Source of the DNA: Certhia americana
Taxonomy: Eukaryota; Chordata; Aves; Passeriformes; Certhiidae
Direction of reading: 5' to 3'
NCBI GenBank assembly: GCA_018697195.1
Contig: CM031864.1
Span: 23,756,086-23,820,085, forward strand
Length of the DNA stretch: 64,000 nt
A program made the translations under genes and the position numbers. Under the pieces are notes generated by a model. That model was not told where the DNA came from and did not search any database. It worked only from the letters and a program-made list of their open reading frames with translations. This document shows, piece by piece, positions 25,501 through 37,381 of the stretch (positions are counted from its first letter, which is position 1; the number at the start of each line of letters is the position of its first letter).

Positions 25501-28500
25501 ACTTCTTTAGTCATAAAGAAGTGCAGCTAGAGAAGTTATTTAATTTCTGAGAAAAGATGAAGGTAATGAAATACCTTCACTCACAGCTACTTCTGCAGAA
25601 CTGTGCTATCATTTCCTGAGCTGAACAGCACCCTATGAAGGAGATTAACTGGATGAAGCTATTCTTAAGTAGCAAAAGAAAGAGAAAACATAATGATCAA
25701 AGGTTTGGAATTTTTTCCCCCTTCTTCCCTCTCCCATTCTCCCCTCCCCACCAGTAGCAGCATCATCTGCTCCACTAAAGCCTTAAATCTAAGGGCAGTA
25801 TGAATGCAGGTATCTAACTTTTCCAACGACTTTACAAGTGAAATACTTCAACTGATAATCACAGGAAAAAACTCAAACCAGTTGCAGATGAAAAAAGTTT
25901 GGGACTTGCACATAAACTAAGCTTGGGACACATGGAGTAAAAGGCAAGTCAGCTCTAAAGTGCAGTTTACAAATTCATACAATCCATGAGACAGCAGCCT
26001 CTTCATTTTTACTCAGGGTAATCAAAGAGTAAAAAACTTTGCTTGTTAACAGAAAATAAATGAAAATTTTAGGCTGCAAAGGTGCAGAGAACATACACAG
26101 AGTCCCTACCAATCATGAGCTGAATACAGATTAAAGACACTTGCTCCTTATCTCCCTACTATGGAAGTTCTGATATATGGAAGAGAACATATGCAAGGTT
26201 TTAATGTGCTATTTCTTTCTACTAGATCATGCAAGCAGTGCTAGAACTGCCTGCTTCACCACATAAGTTCTGAACCACCCTTCTCAATTTTTATGACCCT
26301 GGAGGTTTCTCCCTTTCCCTTTCCAGGCTACCACACATTTGCCAGTCTGAGTGATGTGAGGAGTTTCTAGCACAGAAAGTGCCACGGTCAGCACATGAAG
26401 CTACGTTGGTATGGCAATCAGAGGAATATTAACCACACTAAAATATCCAAGATATGTAAAGCTCAGCAAAAAGGCTGAAGTGTTTAAAGCTATCTTGTAG
26501 ATTTCTCCTTTCCTCTTCATCTTCTGACCATAATGTATCAAAATTCTTTGGTTTGCTTCAAATTCTCAGTGAAATGTAACTTTACAGTTATTAAAAACTG
26601 AATGCTTGCAGAAGGCATCAGGAGAATTGGTTTTGAAAAAATAAAAAAGAAATATTTAAACAATACTGGGTATAAATATTTTCTTTACAAACCAGCACAA
26701 AATCTGTAGTACCAAATTCAGTAATATTTGCATTTGTTCATTTCACACCTTCATCAAAGTGATGTCAATAGAAGTAACCTTAGGGTATGAAGGAAATGAA
26801 ATTGCTGAAAGTATCCAAGAGCATTTTGCTAACTCCAAGCTACTTGGGAAATGAGGTGCAGCTCTGCAGGCTTTTATTGTGAAGAAATTATTATAATTTA
26901 CATTCTGGGTTGTTGCAGGTACATGTAGCCAAATGCTTCTAATCCCTTGGGTCCAATTACCTCATGATAATCATGCCAGTTGGAGCCATATTTAGTTTTA
27001 TTCAGAATATAATGCTTAAAGTTAAAAATGACATTTTCTGAACCTAGAGAAACCTGTAAACTTTTTTTTCCTTGTGGGTTGCTATGTGGGATGCAAAGTC
27101 CTTAATAAACAGCCTGTTAGCTGTGAATTTTTTTTTCCAGAGGTCAAAAACTCTGAGTAGTTTAAACTGCTTTTAAGAAAAAAACCCAAACTTATTCCTT
27201 CAAAAGAAAAATCTTTCCAAAACTGGTAATTACAAGTGGTCACAAGACAGGTAACAAGTAACTTGATAGCACCAACCTTTATAAAAGATGAGGAATGACT
27301 CTTGACCACTAGATTATTTTCTTATTATACATGAAAGGATGTTCAAATCTTGGTGCAAGGTGAAACCATAAAAGGATGCATGGGGACTTTTCTGATCTTC
27401 CTCAGCAAAATAAGTTTGGGCTTCACTCCTGGCACTATGAATTTCAAGCTGATTTGCCAAGCCTGCAATGGCAAAGGTAAACTTTTGTGAACCACAAGAA
27501 AATAGCATTGTATAACTACTTTGGTCCACAGCGAGATGTGGCAATACATTAAAGAGAACCACTTCTACATGGCAAGAGAAATAAGTTTACTGAGAAGTGA
27601 AATAAATTTACAGAACCAATTACACAAAGTCCCAGATGCCTACAGAAGTAGTGGTATAAAGAATGCTGATATGTAACCTGAATAAACAACATCATCACAC
27701 TCTCGACTGAAATTCACAGCTCCTGAGGGGATATCTGCCTGAAAGTTTCATGAACAATTACAAAAAAAACTGCTTACATATGCATTTCCCAACAAATAGC
27801 AGGTAACACTATAGTGACTTTTTATTTTGAATTTCAAAGGCTTCTCTAGCGTGCCACATTACTGAATACATGGCAGATGCATTTCCTTGGAGGGTAGATG
27901 TTCAGGTATCTGGATTACCAAAAGTGGAATACAGATACTTGAACCTGGAAATCTCATCTGTAACAAATACTTTGAAACTCTTCAAAACAATAAAAACACC
28001 AACATCCTAAGTCTACATGAAATGATGTTATAATATTATCCCATTTTAGCCACTGAAACAAAGAAGGATTTTTGCTTTAGAAGTTACTGAAGTAAGAAGT
28101 TCCATAACTTGATCTTTCATGTGATAATCTGCTTTACAAACTTCAGATATTGTAACATTTACACTATGATACCTGTATAGCTGTGGTACCTGTATGTAAA
28201 ATAAATTGAAAATACTTGCTTTTTTTTTTTTTTTTTTTCATTTAAAAAAAAATTAAATGCATGTCACTGTTTTTCTGACACCACTTTGTATTGGCAGACT
28301 GACTTCCTCACACGGAGAAAGTGGGGTTCAGGAAAGATGGAATGTTTGGACTGCTGATAGGAATTTCGTGTCAGAATTATTCATCTCTAAAGTTAATGAA
28401 TTAATTTTGTTAACTTTTGTTTGTTTGTTTTACCTGGATTTATAGCACATGACCAGCTAAGACAGTAGAAGGGTACAGTAGAAAAAGAATTCTACCAAAC

Positions 28501-29187
28501 TGTCACAGATTGAGTGTGCATGCATGGATCTGGTTCATCACCAGATGAGCAAATACATTAAAAATAAAGTTAGAACTAAGGGTTCTTGAAACTTGCAGGC
28601 CTGATTTGCCATAAAAGCATGAAAAATGTGGACAAAAGAATATTTTAGGGCAAAAAATTATCTATTTGTGTTATAGATTGTACGCTGCATTTTCATGGAA
28701 GAAATCAGTAATCAGAAATGTGTAATAATTCACATTTTAGAAAAATGTGTAGGCTAAAATATCTTTTTATAGAAGTGATCAGATTCCTGCTGTCTTTTGA
28801 GGAATCCCTTCATATGGAACAAGACAACCTGTGGTCATTAATGTTGCAGACTTATTCCAGCACAGAGAATGATAAAATAATAAAAGTGTTATATTTTCAC
28901 CCCATATCTTGTTCCAAATCTCACTGAAACAAACAGAAGTACATCAAGGTGTGGGTATTTCCAAGAATAACCTGTACATTCAGGAAATATCCCAAATATC
29001 ATGCTCTTAGGAAGCAACACAACTCCAAAAGCATTTCTATGAGAGTTCCTATATATATATAGATCACACATCAAATTCAGTTAGCACTGTCTATCTCAAG
29101 CTGGAAGTTCAGCAATTCACAAACTCATTGTAATTATGTTGCAACTGGCACTTTTTAAAACTAATCTTTAAGAGGAAATTAAATGTC

Positions 29188-29219
29188 AGTCTTTACAAAG
29201 CTTAGTCTTTACAAAGCTT
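29188..29219. repeat. Two exact copies of a 16-bp unit
   Basis: AGTCTTTACAAAGCTT occurs at 29188-29203 and 29204-29219, followed by a broken third start (AGTCT). Confidence 0.85.
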
Positions 29220-32200
29220 AGTCTCTTCCAGTTGTGGGAGAGAGACCCCACCCATATCTCCTCTTCCACCCACCACTTCCTTATCACTGCCCGAGCCTTT
29301 GGAGTGGGCAGCTTCTTAAACACTGAATCATGCTTTCATCTTTTAGAGGTCTTTAATCTTAAAACTCCAGAATTGTTTTATTAGATTTAACTTTGCCCCT
29401 TAATCCTGTAATCTCAGACCTTAACTAATATCTCACATCTCAATATGGTGTTCCTCATGTTCTCATAAAGAAATTCCTTCTTGCACCTTGAAAATGCTGC
29501 TTATTCTAATTATTACCTCAGATCTGGATTGAGCTGTTTAAATCCCTCTACTGAACTGATGTAGAATTTCAGAAAATATATGAGAAACTTGTTACTGAAG
29601 ATTCTTAGTGTCCCATCAACTAATGTGGTGGGCTATGGCCTAGAAACTAGCCTGAAACCCAACCCTCACTTGCTGAGAGACAGACTAGGAATAATTTAAC
29701 AGAGCACACAATTCTTACCAGCTCTGGCATTATTTATTGGGAACTATAGTTCACATGGTAGCAAGCAGAGGCTTTCTGTTATTTAGAAAAATGAGAGCTC
29801 TTGTAGTGCACAGTTCTAATATATAAAAATGCTAAATTAAGAAATTAGCATTCTAATTTATACACTTTTAAAAATCAGTATTTTAGGTAGTAGGATTTCA
29901 TTGTAAATATAAACTCTACTTCAAGATCAGCGACATAGTAATAAAATTAATATTTTTTCCTGTGTCCAAAATATTTATGGTAGTTTACCACTGCATTAAA
30001 AGAGAATAATTATATTTTAGAGATTTTTATTGAAGCTGAAAATTAAGCATTATTATTGGATATTCCCATGTTTAAGGATTATGCGAAACACATTGGTTGT
30101 TCAACTCTTGTTATGAACTGAGAGACAATACTGGAGCAAAAATATGCCAAATATTAAACCTAAGTTCAGTCATACTGGGTAAATTAAGAGTTTATTTTCA
30201 TTAAAGGATGGAAAGAAAATCTAGGCTTTTGAGAAACCTTGCACTTTTCTGCTTTCTACTAATAAATAAAAAGAATAAATATAAATTAAAAAAAACCTGC
30301 CCACCACATTTCAGTCAGCTTTGGAGCAAACCCTGAGTCCTTCTAGTCAAACACATCAGAAAGTTTCCCACATACCCAAAGCATTTTACTTATTGAGACC
30401 TATGGCAATAGAGAACACATGTCCAAGTTTTATAGTTTGGAGCTCAGAAAAACAGAGCTGAGCAGTATTCAAAATAATCTCTGCATTAAAAAATTAGCCC
30501 AGACCACAATGCTGTGAAGAAAACAATTATGTTTTCATCCATCTGATGAAGTGCAGTCATGGTTACTCTCTGGACAAGAGGACAAAAGGCTAACAGCCTT
30601 TTTTCTCTTTCCTCTGATGTTATCTTAGTAGTTTCAACATCTTCTGAAATGATTTCTCTGTGGCTACTTTGAAAAGTTACACTCACTGGAAGAAATTAGT
30701 AATAAGTTATAAGAAATATTGAATCCTGTTAAAAACAAATAGTTTTTATCCAAAGGGTAATGTAAGAGGTCTCAGGTTGACTTTGAACATTTTTTGAAAA
30801 ATTTAAAAATAATGGATAAGAGAGAATGTAACGTAAGTGGATGAAACAAAATGAACGTGCTATTCCTTTTACGTTTTATCCTTCTCCAGAATTCATCAGA
30901 AGCAATTTTCAATCTCCTGCTGCTCTAAGAAAAGTCATAAGAAAGATGGTATTTATGTATTCCAAAGCTAAGCTGATCCTTTCCATGGGCAGACCGTGCC
31001 CCCCTTGCCTTCTGCCAGCACTGGGTGAGCACTTGAAAGGAGATCCTGGACTGCCATGAGGATCTGGAGCCATGCTGAGGGTTGTGACCTGTGCACTTCA
31101 GACTGGGTCATCCCTCTGCCAGTGCCAGGGCAGAACAGACAGGTCAGGCCTTCGAGGTGGGAGGAGCTGCAAAACATCTGGGTGAGTGGTATAATGGGTG
31201 AAGCTCCTGCTTTGAGAATCAAATTCCTGCTTTGGTAATCAAAAAAGCATGTCAAAGTCAACCAGTGGGGCTATAGAGTCTGTGCCTGTATCAACCTACC
31301 TCTTTCAAATGCTCAAGGATTACCTTTTCCTCCCCTTTCCTCATCCCACTCTTTAGCTAGACTTCTCCCAAAGAGCAAAGTTCCCATGGACTTTAAAATA
31401 AAGAAACTTGGCCCATTTTTGAATGTTCACAAGAACAATTACTTGTGACAGCACTGCTAACTGTCAATTTGGGACCAGAAAGGAACACCTTTACATCACT
31501 ATGAACAAGCTGCCAGAATCAAATATAAAAGATACACTATATAAGTAGAAAGCTACCAAGATGAAATTTCTCTTTGTGGAGGTAGCAGCAGTGACAGGTA
31601 TCTTAAACTTCTTGAACAAATGAAAATAAAGGTGATGAAATCTAAAATCAGGAACCTTCCCTTTGTAATTGCTCTTTAAAAAAAATTGTTTAGTTCAGCT
31701 CACAACACCTGAAAAATTAATTCTTCTAAATGTCTATTGTGCTCAGCAGCACGTAGGTATTTTTAACAGAAAAGCTGTATATGGTGGTGTGCCCAGCAGA
31801 AGAGCAAAGTTTTACCTGCTATAAATTTGTTTATACTGACTGTCAAGATTTTCATTTACATCACCTGTTATCTAAATCTAAACAACTGAATTTAAATTTT
31901 GGTTCCAGCAAGACATGCCAAAAACCCAGACAAAGTATCTGTAATTAGAAAAAAGATTCTCATTTTATTACAGATCAGCATTTGTGTAAGAAGTACAACT
32001 GTTCATTCATGTCAGGTTTTTACCCTTTGCATTACTCAACATGAACGATCAAACAAAAACAAACTAGAGTTTTTGGGATATCAGAAGAGATCTTTCTTCC
32101 CATAATGAATCTCTTTTGATAATTTATTGCTGTTCACCATACAGTGATCAATCACCATTTTCATCACTGCGAATACTTTAATTACATGTCACTAACAGAG

Positions 32201-33719
32201 AGATTTATTTCCAGAATTTGAAAGAAATCTTTAAAATGTTGTCTTTTGATATGAACGGAATTTTTAAAAAGCGAACAAAAGAAAATAAGATGCATTTAAG
32301 AAAGAGCATGATATGCACAGTAAGAGGAACAGACAACAAACCTTGGACAACATGCACACTGATACAGTATTGCTCCCAAATTTAAAGGCAAAGTATTAGA
32401 AGGCCCTACTTGAAAAGAGTCAGATGGGTGATTTCCTGAGAGCAGAGAGAGAGAGAGATCACATCTCTTTTTATGTATTTTTGGTGACAAACACTTCTGT
32501 GTAAAAATGTGATACCTTTTCCTCGTGATCTTAATTCATTGATGTGGTTTCAAGCCAGATACTTTACAGTCATTACTTCACAAACAAAGAGCAACATGAA
32601 GAAAGTACTGAAGAGTGTAGGGATGATATAGGTGGCAATTTATCCAAGGTGTTTTTCCAACAGTGAAGTCAGTTATCCCAGCACGATCTATTATCTTGAT
32701 CACATTCTCTCACTCAGCTGGGCTTTAAGCTCACCACTGTGTTCAGGTGATACAGGAGCGTTTGTGATGAAGAGCAAGACAGAAATTGTCATTCTGAGAG
32801 CTTTTACACAGCTAACCCCCACCCCCCCAAAACCACGTCCACAACAACAAAAGCCAACACATTTTAGCAGATCTCATTGTAGAGAGTTAAAAAGCCCTTA
32901 TAGTTGATGAGGAAAAAAATGTAAATTTCGCTGGATATATTTCCTACGTTTTCTATTAACTGTGTTAACAATGATCCACATCCACTAACAACTGCATAAA
33001 TAGGTTCATAATACATTTTGTTTTACAAAAGTCAAACAGCTAAAGAAAACATTCATGTAGGGCAGAAAAGGACAGAATCTGTTCCTCAAATTATTAACAG
33101 TTTCCATATACTGTGACAACAGAGAAGGAGGAGAAACAATTTTCATTACATAAATTTGGAGAGCTACTGAATTCCAGGGATAGAACTGTTTTAAAAAAAA
33201 CTATTCTTCAAAACTGAAAATATTGTTAATAATTACAATAATGTCTTTTCAAATTTGAGTTGCACAAATTGAAACTGTGTAAATGCAACAGCTTTGAGAA
33301 CACGTAACGAGCTTTCATTCAGTAGCAATTAACTTCATGTAGTTCCAGCAATTTACCCTGTAGCCTGCACTGAACTACAAAGTGAATTTGTCTAAATATG
33401 ATTTAAATGGATTTTGCATATTTTTTATTCTGAATTTTAAAGGGGAAAAGAGATGGATTTAATTTTGTGCTTTCTTACATCAGGAGATAATTTCAAAGCA
33501 GAGCACAAAGGTTTTTGCAGACAACATGCTTTTTCAACCTTCAAATCCAACACTTTTCTACTGCTTATTTCAATTATTAACGATCATCTATAATTTTAAT
33601 GGGGTTGAAATTAAAACTGGCACCTGACACACACTGCAATCAATACGTGTAATTGGTTTTAAGAAAAGTTTTAGCCCAAACAGAAATTTGAGGTAGTATG
33701 TCATGCTGCATGTGAAAAA

Positions 33720-34226
33720 TGACTGCTCTCTTTAAAATTTTAAAGGTTTATTAAACCTCAACAAACACAACAAAGGACTGAATAAGGAAAAAGGGCAGTG
33801 CTGGGAGCATGGCTGACTGCCAGTGGCTCCCCACAGGATGGCTGCTCTGCCTTTTGTACCCCTGGGGTTGGTTCAGCCAGCCCTGGCCCCTCCCAAAGTC
33901 TGTCTGTCCACTCTTCTCTGCTGTCCATCAGTGGACACCTTCTTGCACCTTGACTGGAGCTCAGGTGTTGTCATGCCAAGCCTCACCAGCAGCACGCCTT
34001 CTCCATTCCCAGCTGTCCCATTCCAGGGGCACAGGGACACACCCTCCCTCCACATGTCCCTGACAAGCAAGGCTGGCTGGTGGCAACAATACAGAGGGGG
34101 GAAAAGGAGACCATGCGTGTCCAAACAACAAACTGCAATAACATAACCATACATCCATGAAATTTCTACACACAATATTCATCCCTTAATTGTGAGAGCT
34201 GAAAATCATATTACCCATCTATAACA
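33720..34226 (-). mobile_element. 3' LTR of a gammaretrovirus-like ERV
   Basis: On the minus strand the LTR starts TGTTATAG at 34226, directly after a polypurine tract, which fixes that border. Moving down the minus strand there is a TATA-like TACAAAAG near 33855 and an AATAAA (plus-strand TTTATT at 33747-33752). The lower border is uncertain. I place it near 33720, but the expected U5 tail after the poly-A signal is short or unrecognised, so the LTR may be truncated. Upstream on the same strand lie the env remnant and integrase tail of the same element. Confidence 0.65.
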
Positions 34227-34463
34227 ATCCCCCCTTTTTCTTTTACAAGTCTTGTGGCTTGAGCAATTAATTCCTGTTTTCCACTCATGCTTTTCATAGG
34301 TCGTTTTGGCTTCTTTGTGGGGTCTTCTAGTTTGATTTGCTTCTTCAGCATAATTTGGATGGGTCTTAACAGAGCAGGTCAACCATAGTGAGAGCAGTGA
34401 AAAGAGTACCCCCACAAAATGATTGGTCAAGAATTTGTTTGGATTCCAGGAAGGAAAAGACAA
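34206..34463 (-). pseudogene. Collapsed env remnant of the minus-strand ERV
   Basis: An 85-codon minus-strand frame begins with a Met (34463) and soon has a hydrophobic stretch (FVGVLFSLLSLWL, about residues 17-29) that looks like a signal peptide. It then turns basic and runs through the polypurine tract into the LTR. A complete env of this type would be about 500-600 codons and have a surface and a transmembrane subunit. Neither a fusion peptide nor a membrane anchor is present, so most of the gene is deleted. Identity as env is inferred from position (after integrase, before the polypurine tract) and from the signal-like start. It is not functional. Confidence 0.45.
34228..34244 (-). other. 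Polypurine tract of the minus-strand ERV
   Basis: On the minus strand this is 17 consecutive purines ending in six G and an A, two bases before the LTR start TGTTATAG. That is the standard second-strand primer site of a retrovirus and sets the orientation and the LTR border. Confidence 0.8.
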
Positions 34464-34709
34464 CTAAGGAGTAATAGAGAGAAAGGGAATGACAGAGGTC
34501 TGGTATGGCTTCTATCCCCACCTGCCATGCCTACAGGGCTGCTGCTCTGCAGCTATACAATCTTCCTGGTGGCGAGCACAGGGGCCAACCCAGCCTTGCC
34601 CTTTAGTTCCCGTCATACTCCACTTGACAATTCTCAAGAGAATCCCTGTTCCCCTTAACAGACCCTTGCAATGACCAATACAATCCATATCTCCCACTCA
34701 AAGTGGTAT

Positions 34710-34949
34710 TTAAGCAGTCCTTAAGATGGCTGGTGGAAGCTTTACCTTATTCCTTGGATGTCCTGGGCCTTTCTGGTTACCTTTCAGTCTTTGCTTGAAT
34801 GTCAGTCTCGTCTCACCTGGTCTGGATGTTATGGTCCATTCCTTTTGTTCTTCCACTGGGCCCTTAATTCTGTGGGCATCCAGAACTATCCATCCCTTCT
34901 CCACAGTTCACACCACCTACTCTGTGATGAGCTGAAAGGGACCTCCCCA
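34710..34949 (-). pseudogene. Retroviral pol, last part of integrase (distal half)
   Basis: This is the minus-strand continuation of the integrase C-terminal domain that starts at 35788. It has the expected W-G-G-P-F pattern of the SH3-like domain just inside the insertion junction, then a tail including KGWIVLDAHRIKGPV and EWTITSRPGETRLTF. Two in-frame stops lie near 34915-34930, so it is dead. The final stop is at 34710. The first half is separated from it by a 688-bp LTR inserted in the opposite orientation. Catalytic-core residues (DDE) are not in this segment. Confidence 0.65.
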
Positions 34950-35373
34950 TGTTGTGGCTCCTATTTGTTTCATTTAACTGGTTTATTGTTAGAGTTTTAA
35001 TGTGAATGGTTTGTTCCTATGTTCCTCCACGTTCTCCCCGAGTTGGTTTATTTCTGAAGTTGTATCCTCCCCCAAGTTACCTTGTATGGCATTTCCCCAC
35101 CCCTTGTTCCAGCTCCTTCCCTATCAAGCACTGTTACCCTGTCCCTTGTTCTGGCACCTTCCATGTCACCCCAGCCCTGAACCAATCCTTTGAGCGTTCC
35201 TACCCCTGTGTGTTCCTGGATGTTTCCTGAACCTCAACACCCCACTGGACCATGTGCCCTGCCCTCTGCTCCCACTTGCCCCAGTTGGCCCCAAAGCAAT
35301 GCTGTAACCCCTTCACTCTGCCCTGCTGATGCCTCACTGGTTGTGTTTGGTACCCACCCCTTGCTCTGTTCTG

Positions 35374-35380
35374 TATAAAA
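35374..35380 (+). promoter_or_regulatory. TATA box of the nested LTR
   Basis: TATAAAA, 52 bases before the AATAAA at 35432-35437. Confidence 0.55.
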
Positions 35381-35431
35381 TCCTGAGCACAGCAGTGCTT
35401 GGGGCTCTTTGTTCCTGACCCCTTCAACCTG

Positions 35432-35437
35432 AATAAA
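35432..35437 (+). terminator. Polyadenylation signal of the nested LTR
   Basis: AATAAA in plus orientation. If active, it would also end transcripts crossing the older ERV from the plus side. Confidence 0.55.
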
Positions 35438-35637
35438 TCTCCTGTTGGAACCTGGGAACTGAAAAGCCTCCTCCTTCTCCTTTACCCAACCCCTGACGGT
35501 GGTGAGAGCCCTTCCACTGCAGAGCAAGTGGCTCTGAAGGTTCAGCTGTGGGCAGGAACCCCACACTGCAGGTGTTCCCACAGCTGGCACAGTGCTGGTG
35601 TTCTCTGAGCTGGCCCAGGCTCTGCTGGGCTGTGTCA

Positions 35638-35788
35638 CCCATTGCAGGGTTAGAAGCTGGTCTTTCCATGACTTGATCATTACCCAGTCTCCAAGGTTAA
35701 CATTATGAATAGCAATTTGAGGGATTATCTCTTTATGCCTTAACTCCCTGGTACTTAAGCTGCAAGCATGAAAAACAGTTACAGCCAT
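35638..35788 (-). pseudogene. Retroviral pol, integrase C-terminal domain (proximal half)
   Basis: The minus-strand frame reads NLGDWVMIKSWKDQLLTLQW, the start of the retroviral integrase C-terminal SH3-like domain (GDWV...W...L...W pattern), here just before the nested LTR. Upstream of about 35800 the reading no longer resembles pol, so the element is truncated; the integrase core, reverse transcriptase and gag are missing. The 184-codon minus-strand frame 35234-35788 is a chimera of this piece with antisense LTR and is not a protein. The gammaretrovirus-like assignment rests on this domain pattern and the 3' layout. Confidence 0.7.
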
Positions 35789-36819
35789 TGCAGATAGCGC
35801 TGTTTATAGGGATTTAATGGAAACCTTTTAATCACCTTTAAACTTAATGGAAATCACAGCACACAACTTCACATAAACCTTTTTGCAAATTTAAATGCGG
35901 AGGCAAATTCCTCTCCAGGATGGATGGGAGTGGGACATTGTGGTACAGTTTTCTTCACCTTTTGTCCTTCCCCATGCCACCCAATTCGTGCCCAAAAGTA
36001 GTTAAAACGTGCCACCGTAAGTTCTACTCACTTCATCTACTTTCTTCCCCACACACCCTAAGACAGGTCCTGTATACATGCAGGCAACACAAGGTCACAC
36101 AGAACCCTGTAGCATTTAGTTTGAAATGTTTTTGTGGATAACCCTGTGGTGAGGTTCAGAGGGGACAATGGGATGGATGATCTTTTTCCTTTAATGGCGT
36201 CAGGAGTAACCAGCTGTGTGCCCTTCTTCACCTCACCCTCTGCAGAGCTCTGCTTGCTATCATTTGCCTTTAATGGAGAAAAACCTAAGTAAAAGGCAAC
36301 CTAGAAATCCCCTTCCTAGTGCAAATAACACACAGAGAATCTGTGCTGGAAGGAGAATCTTTGCAGAGGACAGTGAGTTCATTCTCTGTACAAACAGGAA
36401 AGGCCAGGCCAGTCCTGACATGAGATAAGTCACATCCCCTGCCTGCTACCCCCTCAGGCAATATTTAACTGTTCAGCCTCACAGACCCACGTTCCAGCAC
36501 TCCCAGCAGGATCAGCAGAGACACCTTGAAACAAAGTTCTTTGTTCTCTTCACCAAAATTTCATCCTGGACTGAAAGAGAGAAAGGTAATTTATTCATTC
36601 GAAATCACTGTATCAAATCTTAGAGCTCTTCTGTGTTAAGGACTAGTGAGGGCTCAGGAATGGTAATATCTGTTATGCATGGAAAAACAGTCAAGCTTTT
36701 GACACCCAAGCTCTTCTCTTAACCTGAAAGAGAAGTAGCACCTGTCAGTGTTAAATTTGGGTGGAGAGCAACTGTTTGGTGTTATACTTGATCAAAAATT
36801 AGTGTTCACCAAGAAAGAG

Positions 36820-36838
36820 AAAAAAAAAAAAAAAAAAA
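36820..36838. repeat. Poly-A run (19)
   Basis: Nineteen A following an AG-rich stretch. No retrocopy is recognised upstream. Confidence 0.9.
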
Positions 36839-37050
36839 GGTGGGAGGTGGCAAAAGGGAGGAGGAAAACAAAGCACACTCCAAGCCTGTGTTTTTCCCGA
36901 ATCCAGGACTTCCTATTTGGATGCAGTGGGATACAGAGTAACTTTCCCTTGAGATTCAGGACTGAGAGGCCAGAGCTAGAAGTGTTGTTCAGTGAGAAAT
37001 CCCCTCACCCTAATCTGTACAGGAGTTGTTCCTTAGTTTAACATGGATCA

Positions 37051-37381
37051 TTAAAACCTGACATATCCACCCCTCATCATGGGGGTGAGGACATATCCAC
37101 ACCACGACCAGTATACACGATTTGGTCTAATTTCCCTCTCAGTCCATTCTGTCATACAACATTGTATCAGCTTAACCTCATCCTTAGCTTTAGTGTTGGC
37201 ATCCTGTTTCCAAGGGTCTTCCACTTCCCAAGGGGCTGTCTGAGGGTATCTCTGTTGGTATCTTTTCACATCCTTCTCCCCTTGGAGGTTCCTTACTTGC
37301 TCCTAGTCCCAGCTTGTATGTGGGTGGTATTGCTTGTGTTTTCACTTTTTCATGGGGGCCCATAAAAAACAAAAATAACAT
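37051..37381 (-). other. Unclassified minus-strand frames, possibly retroviral debris
   Basis: Two overlapping minus-strand frames (37190-37381 and 37051-37269) use codons that look protein-like. The lower one is rich in Glu, Lys, Arg, Trp and Tyr, with the string IRPNRVYWSWCGYV. The frames join only through a shift. The strand matches the ERV at 33.7-35.8 kb, which suggests older retroviral sequence, but I recognise no defined domain. It may equally be chance. Confidence 0.2.

Larger units (their letters stand above)
21956..33719. other. Long AT-rich unique noncoding stretch
   Basis: Nearly 12 kb without a supportable gene or recognisable transposon. All open frames are under 100 codons and resemble nothing I know. 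There is a T run at 28220-28238, a short TA run near 29050-29061 and a GA run near 32450. A G/C-richer patch at 30980-31180 is open in both strands but lacks clear exon structure. TAAT-rich unique blocks at 25070-25330 and 33270-33680 are candidates for conserved noncoding sequence. Confidence 0.5.
34950..35637 (+). mobile_element. Plus-strand LTR nested in the ERV integrase
   Basis: A 688-bp insertion starts TGTTGTGG and ends TGTGTCA. It is flanked by the 4-bp direct repeat CCCA (34946-34949 and 35638-35641). Skipping the insert and one repeat makes the integrase reading frame continuous across the junction, which is independent proof of the borders. Inside are a TATA box (35374-35380) and AATAAA (35432-35437) in plus orientation, giving U3-R-U5 order. 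The roughly 200 bp after the poly-A signal is long for a U5 and contains a 93-bp block also found at 58244-58336. It is a solo LTR of a probable class I element and younger than the ERV it interrupts. Overlapping frames of 60-90 codons here are chance. Confidence 0.8.

Noticed and set aside
29045..29065. TA dinucleotide run and other very short microsatellites
   Set aside because: Too short to be informative.
31180..31240. Possible tRNA-like string GTGGTATAATGGGTGAAGC
   Set aside because: Resembles a tRNA D-arm by eye, but there is no T-loop or acceptor pairing at the right distance.
33688..33710. TGAGGTAGTATG-type string resembling let-7
   Set aside because: Only the first part matches, and I see no hairpin partner sequence.
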